Below, in pieces: positions 34,400-45,889 of a stretch of 64,000 nt of DNA; position 1 is the first letter of the stretch, and every line of letters starts with the position of its first letter. The notes under the pieces were generated by a model. That model made no database searches and was not told where the DNA came from. It worked only from the letters and a program-made list of their open reading frames with translations. Origin of the DNA: Lepeophtheirus salmonis (lineage: Eukaryota > Arthropoda > Copepoda > Siphonostomatoida > Caligidae); assembly GCF_016086655.4 (NCBI RefSeq), contig NC_052139.2, positions 25,858,002-25,922,001 on the forward strand, read 5' to 3'. Made by a program: the position numbers and the translations under genes.

Positions 34400-34935
34400 C
34401 ACCATGCCAAAAAACTCTGCGTTTTGACCATTGCTAACACCTATTAGAAGCACTGCATCATCAACAGGTGCTATGATCCACCCAGTGTCATGGTCTGGGC
34501 CGGTATTATATTGGTTTGAAAGAAGAATCACCGCTTTTTGATTGAGGAGGGATCAACCAATGCCTCAACAAGGCCGTGTTGGTCAACAACATCCTTCCTT
34601 GGCCTCAGTACACATACGGTAATGCCCCTTACACCTTTAACCAATAGGGGCACCCTCTCAAACTACAAAAAGTGTATATAATTGGTAAAAAATAATCAAG
34701 GAATTTTGAGAAAATAATGTGTGACCTCCTACCAGCCTTGACCTGAATCTCACGGACTTTACTATGTGATCCATCCTTTAGGTCAAGACTTGTATCAAAG
34801 ACACTCTGAAGTGGTCCCTCTTCCATGAATAGGCCAATATCTCTGAAGAAACTGCCTGTGCTCCATCTGCCCATAACCTATTCCTCTCTGCCAATTAATC
34901 CGGGCAAATGGGGGCTATTTCGAACAAAAGTTTTT
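34400..34935 (+). pseudogene. Tc1/mariner transposase, second half
   Basis: In mixed frames the plus strand reads PPSVMVW-AG (34.48 kb), GINQCLNKAVLVNNILPWPQ (34.55 kb), then a region where the second catalytic D (QQD-AP) should sit but reads NQ-stop-GHPLKLQK, then a W-K-F block, PPTSLDLNLTDFTMWSIL (third catalytic D retained in NLTDF, 34.73 kb) and a diverged C-terminus through LPINPGKWGLFR. Several stops interrupt it and the N-terminal half is absent. It is a further maT-like family, different from the others by its LTDFTMW box. Confidence 0.65.
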
Positions 34936-36730
34936 TTTTAATTAATTCATATTACAACTTGATCATTTTCAGAAAAGTTTATAGTAATTAATAAATTTAT
35001 AAAGTAAAACATATCTTCAATAATTTATTTGTCACTTTGAATAAACCTTACAGTTCAATATTTTATTTGATTCAATTATAGCTTTACTATTCAAATAACA
35101 AGATTGAGTTAGCCATAGATGTACTGGAGCTATACCATTAGTGACGTCACAGCCTATTTTAAGCCTAAATACCATTTCAACCCGACAATACATATACAGG
35201 GTGATTAATAAAATAAGTTTCTAATCACCGGGTATATGTGTTCTAATTACTAGTTTTTTCTTTCTTCCATTCTATGGAGTTAAGCCTGTATCCCTTAATT
35301 AGAGAATTCGATCAAATTATTAAAAATGAACTCAAAAACGTGGTTTTATATCATAATAGGACTAAATTTTAAAAAATATTTTTTTTTGTAATTTTGATGA
35401 GATGGCTAAAATTGTCAAATTATAAAAAAATGCTCTGTATTTCAAACGAATTTATACGGTATTTCAATAAACATAAATCATTTTCCTATGGATTTCAGTT
35501 TATGTACATATGAAAAGAAAATGGAATTGAAATTTTATGCTTGAGTTGTTTTTAAAAGTGTTTATTCACATTCAGTCACCATTCATAAATTTGATATTAA
35601 TAATTTATGAGTTACGATTTTCGAATAGGATATTGTTTTAGACATTCAACAAGGAATATATGTATTTGAATAGTTGTATCTTAAATTACTTATTTCATAA
35701 ACTCATTTTGAAAAGATTAAAATATATATTATCTAAAAAAAAGAATTTTTTAAGCTATGGTGTCAACAAAAAAAAAAAAAAAAGGTTTAGTATCTTCTGA
35801 TTGATATAGTTGAAATCAAGACTGTGAACTTTATGACATTTCGGGACGAGGCCAAGTCCCGAGTCAGGATTACACTTCAAGATAGAGACCTGAGTCTGAC
35901 ATAAAATCCAAGTCAGGAGTCGAACAGAAATTTTAAGTCTGAGTCACTTATCTGACATGTCACAAACTAGGATACATATCTGTGAATACGTATATTGCAA
36001 TCTGTCTATATATCTTGATAAACATTACCCCCAAAAGATGAAAAAACACTCGCATACTCTTCAAAGAGATCACCCTACAAAAGTATATGAGTGACAAATA
36101 CAAATAGTGTAGTTTTGATTTCCATTCAAACGGAATTATCTTGAAAACTGAACAATTTTTTTTGGATTAGGCATATTGTACGCTGGGGAAAAAGTAATTT
36201 AGTATTTTTTGCTTGATTTTAATGCTTTATAAGAAGCATTAAAATCATTCGGTTCAAGGCAAGTATGCCCAAAATGCAACTTAAAAGTGGTCTTCGTGTA
36301 GAAGCCCTTGTCTCTATTGACAATAACTCGGACAACCATTTCACATGCCTCTATTGAGGACAAATTTGTTCCACCAAGTGCATTGACCATAGACAGGAAC
36401 AGGTGGTAGTCACTTGTGAAGAATTATATCACGTTAACTGGGAGCCTTATAGGCTATTTAATTGAGTGTAAATCCTGAAGGGATCCCTTGAGTTCTGTTT
36501 GAAAGTGACTCTATGTGAAGACTTTATTCACATAGTTATATATTTTATTATAATTAAATATATTTATTATTTAATTAATGACGGATAATATTTAATTATA
36601 ATTGTTTAATTATATTGTTTGTTCAAGAGGATTTTTATTCCTGATTACATTTAATTAATAGAGTTTATGTGCTCGTGGACCTCAACAGATTCAACATAAT
36701 GCCTAAAGCACCAACAGTTATTCCCAGATT
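34936..36730. other. AT-rich stretch, no gene; short palindromic repeat at 35.2 kb
   Basis: GGTGATTAAT (35200-) pairs with TTCTAATCACC (35218-35228) as a short inverted repeat. GTCCCGAGTCAGGA-type phrases at 35850-35950 belong to the loose GGTC/AGTC-rich repeat family also seen near 41.6, 46.8 and 54.3 kb. The minus open frame 36199-36390 is unrecognised. Confidence 0.35.
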
Positions 36731-36744
36731 ATGATGAAGTTATC

Positions 36745-37090
36745 GAGAACGACTAATATATTGTATGTTCAAAAGGATTTTTATTCAACTTGGGGGTCAG
36801 GTTCCGACTGTCGTTGTCTTGATGATATCTTGTTGCCTTATATTCACCAATGCTGGGCGCATTATTTCAAATCCCAGCTTCTATTGGTCGAGTTGTTTAC
36901 AGTAGAGGGCAGAATTGGGCAAAGAAAAAAAGAAGAAGTTTGAACCATTGTTATGCTACACGAACCTGGAAGAGTATGATACATCGCAAATTTTCTTGGT
37001 CGCTTTCGACGCGTAGTAAAAATGTAAAACATGACAAATTACTTCTTTTGATCCATACTCGACACACAATAATTTACGACTGAACAAGAC
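36745..37090 (-). pseudogene. Mariner transposase fragments (N-terminus and middle)
   Basis: The minus strand reads YGSKEVICHVLHFYYASKAT followed by KKICDV (N-terminal region, near 37060-36975), then after about 60 bp NSALYC-KQLDQ (near 36900), which precedes the second catalytic D block in mariner. The copy at 57.34-57.84 kb shows the same two blocks with closely similar DNA (CTGCCCTCTACTGTAAACAA here, CTACCCTTTACTGTGAACAA there). The intervening part, including the first catalytic D, is deleted in both, with different spacers. Confidence 0.65.
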
Positions 37091-37599
37091 AAGGGCAATA
37101 TGTTGCAAAAAGTGTTTGTAGTATACACTCAACCCTTTACAACACTTTATCGTATGGTCCGATGTGACTAGTATTGGACAAGATATACTTAGGTTGGGAA
37201 AAACCGTCATCTGTCCTAGAGAAGACCATCTGTTTTCTCTTTATACACAACCATCTCTTTATCAATTGACTCCTTTGGAGTTTGAGATTCATCACTGAAA
37301 ATAGAACGGATGATGAAATTTGAAGAATTTTTTTTTTTTTAATATATCATTATTAAACGTACCTTAATCCAAATAGATCATAAAACAATTTAAGAGTGGA
37401 CTGGAGATAGTTGGAACACAATTTATATTTGGTACATTTAAAAGGATCTGGTTTAGTGTAAAAAATCACCCAAATTTAACACAACATATCCACGTAAGTC
37501 TGCTATAGTTTGATTCTATTTAGAGATGATAAATATATCACGAGTAGTTAAAAGAAATCCATTATTTCTATTAAGGTTTATCGCCCAGTTAATCAAAAA

Positions 37600-37760
37600 A
37601 ATGCTTACATGAGGTTCAGGCTCTACGATTTCCATTATTTTATCCACATTTTCGACAATTCCAGAGCCTGATGGATCATTGACATTAAAATTACTGGAAT
37701 GGAATTGAAAAACTGAGATAGCGGATGATTGGTTGTTAGAGTATCAGAACAATAATACAA
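37600..37760 (-). pseudogene. Mariner transposase N-terminal fragment
   Basis: The minus strand gives one stop-free stretch reading NFNVNDPSGSG followed by IVENVDKIMEIVEPEPHVS, matching the linker between the two helix-turn-helix motifs of mariner transposases (DV-DAPRSGRP then VENVDKI-EI-E-DRHVS). It is the same family type as the fragments at 38424 and 39775. No other part was found adjacent. Confidence 0.6.
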
Positions 37761-38019
37761 ACTCAAATAAATCCAACTCGAACAAACATGGGTCTGGATG
37801 AAAAGCTTCGTGAGTACGAACTCCTATCTCTCTTACATCATCTAGTGTACACTGATTGTACTTATGCAAAGGCCATCTATTAGAAAAACAATGGATTTCT
37901 TTTTAATTCAGCTAATATTATCTTTTACAGAGTTGTATTATATGCTTTTCTTAAAATGTAAATATGGTCTGATATTAATGATCAGACGTGTATTTAAGTA
38001 TAAAGAGATTGGTATGCCA

Positions 38020-38395
38020 TTAATAATGAAAAATAATATCACTCAAATGACCGTCACAGCTACGCTTACAAGACCGTTTCTTTTTTATGAAATGTTCCAT
38101 CATCAAATCCCAAAGTGCCTGTTGTATGCCCTCAATAACTTCACGAATTCCATCTTTGAGATCTTGGATCAACGTTGGGCTGAGGGCATAGACCTTACCT
38201 TTCACATGTCTCCAGAAAAATAAATGGCAAGGTGTTAAATCACAGTATCTCGGTGGTCAATTGTGAACATCTCTTCGAGAGATAACACGATCCGGAAACT
38301 TTTTCCGTGAAACAACGGGCGTTTCATTGTTTGTGTGATACGTAGCCCCATCTCGTTGAAATTAAACGTTCTCCAGATCAGTACCATCCAATTGC
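38020..38395 (-). pseudogene. Mariner-related transposase C-terminal fragment (CDLTP family)
   Basis: The minus strand reads a degraded second-D block (ATYHTNNETPVV, near 38340), KKFPDRVISREDVHN, then PPRYCDLTPCHLFFWRHVK, where the family normally has CDLTPLDFFLWGYVK; the third catalytic D is replaced by His. An open run of 60 codons then reads KGKVYALSPTLIQDLKDG to CDGHLSDIIFHY and a stop at 38020. The open C-terminus contrasts with the frameshifted front. The plus-strand open frame 37864-38223 is its shadow. Confidence 0.72.
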
Positions 38396-38423
38396 TGGCA
38401 TAAAAAATCATTAATCATCAAAA

Positions 38424-38700
38424 TGGAAGTAAAAAAAAAAAAAATTCGACGCATTGTCGAGTATCACTAGGACCAATGTAAAAAGGCTGAGCAGGTAGAC
38501 AACAAAAATTGTGCTGTTTATGGATCCAATACAGTATCGAATACAACATTAAATCTGTGGTTCCAACGATTCCGTGTTTTGAACATAGTGTACGCTGCTC
38601 GATGTCAAGGTGGAGGCCTTTCTGTAGGCTTCAAAGATTGTATTCAACGGAGTATACCGCTATCCATGAGATTTGAGAGCAAATTATATTGGAAAATACA
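38424..38700 (+). pseudogene. Mariner transposase N-terminal fragment
   Basis: ATG at 38424 starts MEVKKKKIRRIVEYH, a stop, then DQCKKAEQVDNKNCAVYG and NTTLNLWFQRFRVLN, the first helix-turn-helix of SETMAR-type mariner transposases (KIR-I-EY, WFQRFRSGNF). The continuation is frameshifted and ends near 38700 without a catalytic domain. The poly-A run inside the first codons may be a slippage site. It is divergently placed, 30 bp from the C-terminal fragment of a different family. Confidence 0.7.
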
Positions 38701-39770
38701 TTGGTAATGTGTTTTTTTTAATATCAGACACACCATATATATATATAGATATAAAATAATTTTAATTTACTCCATCGGAATAATTTTATAACATCATTGA
38801 AACCTCAAATCTAATGAATGTATCGACGTTCATGTTATTTTAAAATTTCTAATGTATTTTCTTTATGAAACAACCAAAATTAATGTTATCATTATTGTTT
38901 GTAAGAATTACTTTAGTAATTGTTACATTTTCTTTATTAATTTATACCATTGATATTGGATTACAATAATAAATGGCGATTAATAAAAAATCCACAGCTT
39001 TTCACAAAAAAATAAATTATATATAATAAAGGAAAAATTCCTTAAATTACTTTGCGGACGCTCCTGGGTACATTCAAAGAAATGACGACCTATAGACACA
39101 GCCTTGGATACAGTATATAGCTTTAAAATGAATCCATGACGTCATTTTATATTAAACGTCATATATTTATTCATGGATAAAAGTTATTTACATAGTAAAT
39201 ATTTAGTAATAAGACTACTTTACAATTTATTTATTTCAATTATATGTAGGCAAAGAAGGAGCTCACGTTTAAGAAATAATTCTTGATAACATTCTTTATT
39301 AATTCTCTATTTGAAAGAGGGAAGGGAAGAAAAGGGAGAAGAAGTGAGTTAGGTGCTACCATAAATAAAATGTTATATGGGGGAATTATTTTATTTATTA
39401 TTATTATGAGTCTACCTAGATATGTGTAAGTAATTATGTGACTTTTGATGATGAGATATTGGGTCTGGGAATCCAAGACCGTCATCATTTTTGATAGCGA
39501 TAACTACTAGGGCATGAGCCAAGCTCACTTATATTAATTTGTATACAAAGCGACATAGAGTGGCGCCCTCTAGCGACAAAACAGTACAACTCCTTGAATG
39601 ATAATAATAGCTGGCGTAAAAAGAAATCCGTTATTTTCTCCCATAGGTGACTTTTATAATGTGGAGCTCACATTGTAAAAGTGTTGATGGTGTTTGCGAG
39701 GCGCCGTTAGAAAGGTAAAATATCGTATTAAAAAAAATTCATATAGTTTTGTGATTCTTTGACTCGCATC
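38701..39770. other. AT-rich stretch, no supported gene
   Basis: The minus open frame 39240-39488 is unrecognised. GTGGCGCCCTCTAGCG at 39562-39577 is a GC-rich phrase that stands out from the surroundings and may mark the edge of the mariner that follows. Confidence 0.4.
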
Positions 39771-39774
39771 AACG

Positions 39775-40104
39775 ATGGACACGTGCAAAGAAAAAATACG
39801 ACGTATTTGACGGTTTTTCTTCCCACAAGATAAAAAGGGCTGAAATGTGAATAGTGCCTATTGTTCTGATTATGTAACAGCAAATCAAGAGGAATTTTGG
39901 TTTCGTGGATTCCGTTCTGTTAATTTTGATGTCAAATATGCACACCTTTCTTGTAGACCAATTGCTGAATACAAGGATAAAATAATCGGAATCGTCGAGA
40001 ACGACCTTCATCTAAGCACTGTTTTGATTCACGAGGAGTTACACATCAATGAATATTTTTTTCTTAATCCATTAAATATAATGGGTTTCTCTTATTACAC
40101 CTAA
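39775..40104 (+). pseudogene. Mariner transposase N-terminal half
   Basis: One frame from ATG 39775 reads CKEKIRRI, stop, RFFFPQDKKG, stop, NVNSAYCSDYVTANQEEFWF and RGFRSVNFDVKYAHLSCRP, then KDKIIGIVENDLHLSTVLIH to a stop at 40102. This covers both DNA-binding helix-turn-helix units of a SETMAR-type mariner (FWFRRFRSGNFDVKDAPR-GRP, then the DRHVS motif). Only two stops occur, so the frame is well kept. The catalytic domain is absent downstream. Confidence 0.78.
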
Positions 40105-40385
40105 TATTATTTTTAGTACTCAGGATTTCTCTGATGTTTTTATGCGTTGACGAACACACCAACTTTGTTCCAAATTACATAGAAGATTCCTTCCCAAGAA
40201 ATCTTCAGTGTTATTCCCTGTTTTTTATGAGCACACTCACATCAATACTTCGATGTTCTCTCTTCAGGAAGAAATGAATAATAGTAACAGCTTGAGAAAA
40301 AAGGATATTTTGATTGTATTAGCTTCTAGTGAATCCCCATCTAAAGTCCTATTAATTTTTTTATTCATATAAAGGACTTCCAATT

Positions 40386-40907
40386 TTGCGTTATTTTTTA
40401 TATGAGTTGAACAAAACCCCTGCAAGATTTAATACACGCCGTTTTTATACAATTATATACAAATACTATCTTGTTTTTAACATGACGCACGCGCTCAATT
40501 GTCTCGTAATGCCTGAAATCAAGTATCTACACTCAAAAATGCCTTACTTTCAACATAGATTAATACCAGGCACGCAAACCTTTCAAACTCCCGTGTTTGC
40601 CAAAGAGAGTGCACGACAGTGCTTGCATAGATACCTTTTGCGCTCTGTATATACTCACAAACTTTGCTTTATGAATATAGATGCTTCTCACGTTGAAGAC
40701 GACGTGAAAATTCTTCTGCATGCCCCATTTCAACAAGCTACATACTTAGGCACAATCTTAAGTATATATATTTTTTTAGTGTGTAAAAGCCCTATTCGGT
40801 CTCTCAAAGAAGTTTGGTTGGAACCCGTGAGCCAAAATGCTTTTTTTAGAGTAAGTTTAATATTAAAATGTTTAAGGTTTCGTGACTATGAGGTGAAGAT
40901 TATGTAA
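40386..40907 (+). CDS. Unidentified 173-codon open frame
   Basis: An uninterrupted frame unusually long for this AT-rich DNA. The protein is basic and mixed in composition, with pieces such as TQTFQTPVFAKESARQCLHR and MNIDASHVEDDVKILLHAP, and a short hydrophobic run (LGTILSIYIFLVC). No domain is recognised. Acceptor-like T-runs ending in AG occur at about 40770-40780 and 40840-40850, and the second is followed by GTAAGT, so part could be an exon. It could equally be a fossil of an unknown element or chance. No neighbour suggests a role. Confidence 0.22.
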   Translation: MRYFLYELNKTPARFNTRRFYTIIYKYYLVFNMTHALNCLVMPEIKYLHSKMPYFQHRLIPGTQTFQTPVFAKESARQCLHRYLLRSVYTHKLCFMNIDASHVEDDVKILLHAPFQQATYLGTILSIYIFLVCKSPIRSLKEVWLEPVSQNAFFRVSLILKCLRFRDYEVKIM

Positions 40908-43390
40908 ACCTCCCCCCTTCCATTATATTCTGGAACACTGGCATGGATCCGTCTCAGAGAAGAATTTGACCAAGATCGGTCTTTGTGAAAAAATTAGGCT
41001 GGATCCGTCTCATTTAAAATTTTGTGTGAGCTGATTCGACAGATTAATGATTGATAACGTCATCAGTGTTTTTTTGTGACGTTCTATGAAATTTGTATTT
41101 CATTATTATTAATATTTGTACAACCCATAAATCAGCACGGGGAGAAAAGCAAAGCAAAATTCGGTATTGATGGGTCTTACAAAAAATCAATCTGGATTCT
41201 ATAAATAAATTTTTGATGACGTGATGTGTGTGTCAAAATGGTAAAGATTGATCTACAATGACTTGATATGAATTCAACATATTTATAAAATTCATACATT
41301 TGGGAAGGAGACAAATTCGATCCAGAGCCTGAGACAGAACAAAATACGTCTACGATTTGAAAACAAATAAGTAAATAGTATGCGTGAACCAAAATTACTT
41401 TAAGACCGAACCGAAAAAATTGTCTCAACACTAAATTTTAGGTACATTATACTTATAAGTCTGATATGCGTTTGTGTATTTATTTTTTCTAATTATGACC
41501 ATAGGGAGTTGATTGATTATGTTAGTGTAATTACGACAGCTTATATGTACATATACAATGTCAATATTGAATACCTACAATCTACATGTTAGGGTACTAG
41601 TCTTGAGACTTGGTCTAAGTCAGTTTTCTCCAGGTCCGGTCTGAACCCTTAAACTAGTAATGTGACCACTCCAAAAATATTCCTGATTGACAATTCAGAT
41701 ACTATTCAAGTAAAAATAAAACGTATGACGTCACTAAATACCCCTCTTTAATGTCGGAATAAAATATCCGAGGATGAATTTACTGGAAGTTAAAAATATG
41801 TAACATTTAATACTATAAAATGCATTAAATATTTGTTTTCTGTTAGAATAATGATTGTTTGCTTTTGCCTCATATTATTCTGGTTTGTCAATCAATGAGC
41901 TTTTTCGAGTATGCATCATGTCTAATTATAATTACTAACGTAGAAGTTATTAGCAATCCTTGTATCCGAATTGTTGCCGTTTTTATTTATTTCTGTTTTT
42001 CTTATAATAATAAATTTTATTACTTACTTTGTTTGAATTAATTACATTTTGAGAATAAGCAAAATGTCATGTGGCAAAATAGTTTAAGGCAAAATTACCT
42101 AGTACTATATTCACCGATTCTCAGACCTGTATAAAAATTCCAGATCCAAAACAAACACTACCAGCCTTGCAACAAGAAAGGTGCCTTCCTTCGAACAAGG
42201 TTTTATTTTTTTAATGTCTGTATACATACATTCTATCTAGGCTTTAAGAGAAAATTTATGATCAAACTCATTACTTTTACCTCATTTCTCTCCTCTTCGT
42301 TCTTATAAAAGAACCCATAATTTAAAAATTGAGCCTTTTAATATCCTTACTATATAATACGTTACATTTATTCAAAAAAGTTGAAGAAAAAAAATATATA
42401 TATGTAAACTACTGAGCACCCCTATGTAACAAAGAGTTTTTGTTCCTCTCAAATTTCCCGCCTTCGATGTCATATCTAATTAAACATTTTGCATTAAATA
42501 ATTATTTTCTTTTTTTTCCTCAGAATACATGGTAAAGGTACGTAGATGTTATTAATTAACCAATAGTGTTTGATTCGAGCAAATTTGAGTTACAGTTATT
42601 CAATTCTGGTACAAGCTGAGTTCGGGTTAGGACCCTATTTCAGCCAGGGACGTTAGCAAGGGGGCTCAAAAAAATGATCTAATAAACTGGATACTATCAG
42701 AAAAAGTATTAGAAATAATGAAATGCCAGGACCCCATCCTCGAAAACAAATGATTGGCATATCTATCAATTAAAAGAAAGATACATTTCTTGGAGAAATC
42801 TTCTACAGTGAGTTTGCTTTTTGAAGATAAGTTAAAAAAAAAGAACACAAATAGGACCCAGGGAATAAAATCAAAAGAAGAAAAAATGATTTTGGGTCAG
42901 ATGCTTCGATTCAAGGGATAGTCAAAGCCCTTGGGCCACCTTTGCTCGATTATTCCCAGTTTTGTGTAAAATATGGAATATATAGTTACCAATTACTTTG
43001 TCACAGGTTAGTGTGTATGATAAGACTAATGAAGAACAAATTTTCTTGTTTTTTATGGCATACAGGGAAACGGTCTAGCATTTTTATTTGAATGTGAGGA
43101 TATAGCTAATGTCTAGGATTATTTGAGATGTGTACTTAATTTTAAAATATTATTATTAAATACTAAAAAAAATTTGACTTATTTTAAATACTAATTAATT
43201 TTATTAACAGAAGAGTTCAAAGCCTTTGAATTAAGCTCAGATTCACTGGAACACCCATGCCTTATAATTAGTGATGTCCAAATTATGTAAGATTTGTTTG
43301 CATATTTTGATTTTATTCACATTTTTGACGTTTATTTGCATTTGTAGGTTGAAAATATGTATATCTGCAATTTTTCCCCAGTAACAGCCT
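40908..43390. other. AT-rich stretch with GGTC-rich repeats, no supported gene
   Basis: At 40940-41020 GGATCCGTCTCA occurs twice about 55 bp apart; similar GGTCT/GTCTCA phrases recur at 53.46, 54.4 and 60.8-61.3 kb, suggesting a loose dispersed family. 41590-41650 (GACTTGGTCTAAGTCAG, CCAGGTCCGGTCTGAAC) is of the same kind. Open frames of 60-84 codons have no recognised content. Confidence 0.35.
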
Positions 43391-43549
43391 AGATGACAAA
43401 CTCTCTAAGATTTCCCCTCCAAAACAAAAGAGATCTGTCTCATACGTTTCCCACCCCCATTTATCCTATCCACCTTGCCACTGAAGCTGTTGAGGTTTGC
43501 CTCTCTAGATACAGACCTCACCTTAATAAAATCAAACTTCAAGGTACTA

Positions 43550-43905
43550 AAGGAGAGCAACACTCAGCTCGAAGAAAGATTGCTTCTTGTCCATCATTAA
43601 GAAGATCTGCAAGAGCCTTATAATCTCCAAGTCTGCCTACATGCTGGAATATATTCTCAAGAAGAACCCAGCATTTAAGAATATGAGTAATATTGGTTAA
43701 GTGCTTTCTGGTGAGAATGTGTCTGGCATTAAAGAGAAGCTTAACATCATAGCCAGTTTCAACTGCAACCCATAACATTCGTGGGCTGTGAAAAAGCTTT
43801 TAGAATTTTCAAGGAATTTCCCACCAATAAGAGGAACAGGCTAACGGAGGACTACTTGAGGGATCAGATGATCATTCAGTGGAATATGGGCATGATGTAA
43901 CAAAA
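43550..43905 (+). pseudogene. hAT-superfamily transposase C-terminal remnant
   Basis: The plus strand reads IIKKICKSLIISKSAYMLEY, ILKKNPAFKNMSNIG, a stop, and in a later frame AFRIFKEFPTNKRNRLTEDY followed by LRDQMIIQWN. The last block has the hAT dimerisation pattern (F-x-x-NKRNRLTE-NL---I-I). The open frame on the other strand (43539-43778) is a shadow. The part upstream (43393-43540) may belong to the same element but is not identifiable. It is a different family from the hAT remnant at 4.5 kb. Confidence 0.6.
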
Positions 43906-44604
43906 AATATAATTTGACAAACATACATCATATCAAAATAAACCCTTATTTTAGTGGATTTATTTGCAATTCTGTCCTATTCTGTTTTTTCGTTTGCATT
44001 TTTGGGGTTTTTCTACACTTTTGTTTCATATTTAGCATAGTAGTGATGTCCACATTATTAATGGATGTACATTTAAAAAGAAGGATAGTTGTTGATATTA
44101 TCAGGTGTAATAATTATAAATAAAAAATACTCTTGTTACAATTGTTATTATTGATGAAGTTGATTTAAATCTTACAATCAAAAACGGTAGAATTTACTAA
44201 CGCACGGGTTGGGCAGCGAAAAAAAGGACTGGCGAATAATATTAACTTTCATAATTAATTTCGACATTTTGGTTCATCCGTCCATTGTACATAAACAAAC
44301 TTCAATAAACATTTCGTTATCTCGTCATTTTGAATGAGCAAAGGGCAAAAAGCATTGCATCTCAGATCTCAAAGATGATGAAGTTAATGTGGCAAGGATT
44401 ATGAATAATGTGAGGTGCTCAAACAACCTGGTTTTCACGGTTGGCAAGATTTAGAATGATGGAGAAGACTTCTCCAGGGAAGCAGGAAGTGGAGAGGATA
44501 ATTTAAAGAGGGATCCGGATTTCCTATTCAGCTTGCAGAGAAAGTTCAAGGAGGACCTCACTAAATCAATGAATTGTACCTGCAACTACTTTGCCGTGGC
44601 TGTA

Positions 44605-45085
44605 CAGGGGTATCCACATAGGTGGGGTCGAGGGGATGTAGCACCCCACCACAGGGAAAAAATTAACATTGAAATTTACTTTAATTTCTCAATTTTTTGA
44701 AAGAAATTTAATTTTCTGTGAGTTATTCTGGATTTTTGAAATTTTCTCCAAAAAATGCAACTTTTGAAATTTTAATTCAAAAGTTAAATATTTGAATTCT
44801 TTTTCCGAAAAGTTAGTTTTTTTGGAAGCAACTGTAGATTTTTGAATTTTTTTTTCGAAAAATTTAAAATTAGAAATTTATTTTTCCGAATTTTTTTTCG
44901 AAAAATATAATTTTCTGTGAATAGCTGTGAATTTTTGGATTTTTTTCCAAAAACTTATAATTTTTGGATTTTTTTCCAAAAACTTATAATTTTTGGATTT
45001 TTTTCCAAAAACTTATAATTTTTGGATTATTTTCAGAATAATTCCATAAACCAATGCCATCAACCCCCCTTCTCCCGCCGCCCCT
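44605..45085. mobile_element. hAT-type MITE inserted inside a transposase remnant
   Basis: The insert begins near ACAGGGGTATCCACATAGG and ends CCGCCGCCCCTG; the ends pair as a short inverted repeat (CAGGGG/CCCCTG). Flanking sequences GCTGTAC and GTTGTAT look like a diverged 7-8-bp target duplication. The interior consists of GAAATTTTTTCnAAAAA-type inverted phrases shared in style with the elements at 49.55, 52.9 and 54.97 kb. No coding capacity. Confidence 0.65.
44932..45030. repeat. Tandem repeat, 29-bp unit, about 3.4 copies
   Basis: Three perfect copies of a 29-bp unit (starts 44932, 44961, 44990) and a partial fourth. Each unit is itself an inverted repeat: TTTTTGG pairs with CCAAAAA around a T-run. 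It lies inside the MITE and, being perfect, arose after the insertion. Confidence 0.9.
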
Positions 45086-45180
45086 GTTGTATGGCCATCA
45101 AGAGGGCCGTGAAGGGGAACTTGGGACTGTTGTCATACACAAGGACCCGCCTCCACCTTCTGGCACATATTGCAATAAAT

Positions 45181-45885
45181 ATAAATAGTATTTCAGAATA
45201 AAATTAAGATCTAGTTCATTTTCTTTGTCTACCCGCTAATTAAATGTATTTCTGACGAAAATTAAGTAATTATCATTAAATTGTCGACTTAAGTCAAATT
45301 GAGTTATATTTATTTTGCAAGTTCGAGTTTTAGTCGAGTCCAACACTATCATTCAACATTCATACTTTATGAAAGGGGGAAGGAGGAAAATTCAATTTTT
45401 TTTGGAGTTGTTTGTATATTTTTTGAATTTTTGATAAGATTATTTTATTTTATAATATATATGTATAAACAACCCCTTGAAAAAAAAGTTTTTATTCATC
45501 ATTTTCTTTTTAAAATATCATTTGAAAAAAAAAAAAAAATACAACTTTTGATGCCATCTGTCATAACATGAGAGATCTAAAGTTTTATATACTTATATTC
45601 TTGTAAACATGTTCAATATACATGTATTTTTATCATATAATAGGTTTTTTTACTGTTTAAGCTTATGAAAACATTGTTGCAATGTGACACTGTGATATTA
45701 AAAAAACTACTTTAAAGTTTAAATGAACAAATCGTGCAATGAGGATTGATTGCAGGAAATTTGAAAATCCCAGAATATTGCCTGTAACTATAATAATATA
45801 CAAGTATTGACTCAAGGGAAATAATTTTATTTTTTCAAAATTTTATTTTTATAAGTCAACATTAGTCATTGTAACTCTACAATCT
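45181..45885. other. AT-rich stretch, no supported gene
   Basis: The 90-codon plus frame 45299-45571 is driven by T/A-rich composition (FEFLIRLFYFIIYMY) and includes a poly-A run. Not called as a gene. Confidence 0.4.
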
Positions 45886-45889
45886 TCTT

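Larger units (their letters stand above)
44343..45180 (+). pseudogene. Tc1/mariner transposase N-terminus split by a MITE
   Basis: Segment one (44343-44604) reads KHCISDLKDDEVNVARIM, then a helix-turn-helix-like stretch with one stop, then AGSGEDNLKRDPDFLFSLQR and KFKEDLTKSMNCTCNYFAVA. Segment two (45086-45180) continues MAIKRAVKGNLGLLSYTRTR followed by LHLL, which is the end of the second helix-turn-helix and linker in Tc1/mariner transposases (RAV-xxLGLKSYTRTRRHLL). The two segments are collinear in the family and are separated here by about 480 bp of unrelated sequence. No catalytic domain follows 45180. Confidence 0.7.

Noticed and set aside
37864..38223. Plus open frame of 119 codons
   Set aside because: Its second half is the antisense of the CDLTP-family transposase C-terminus.
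43539..43778. Minus open frame of 79 codons with a protein-like look (HVGRLGDYKALADLLNDGQ)
   Set aside because: The plus strand of the same DNA gives a hAT transposase C-terminus with the expected conserved blocks, so this is its shadow.
44932..45030. Tandem repeat considered as a CRISPR array
   Set aside because: Units are contiguous without spacers, AT-only in style, and lie in a eukaryotic MITE.
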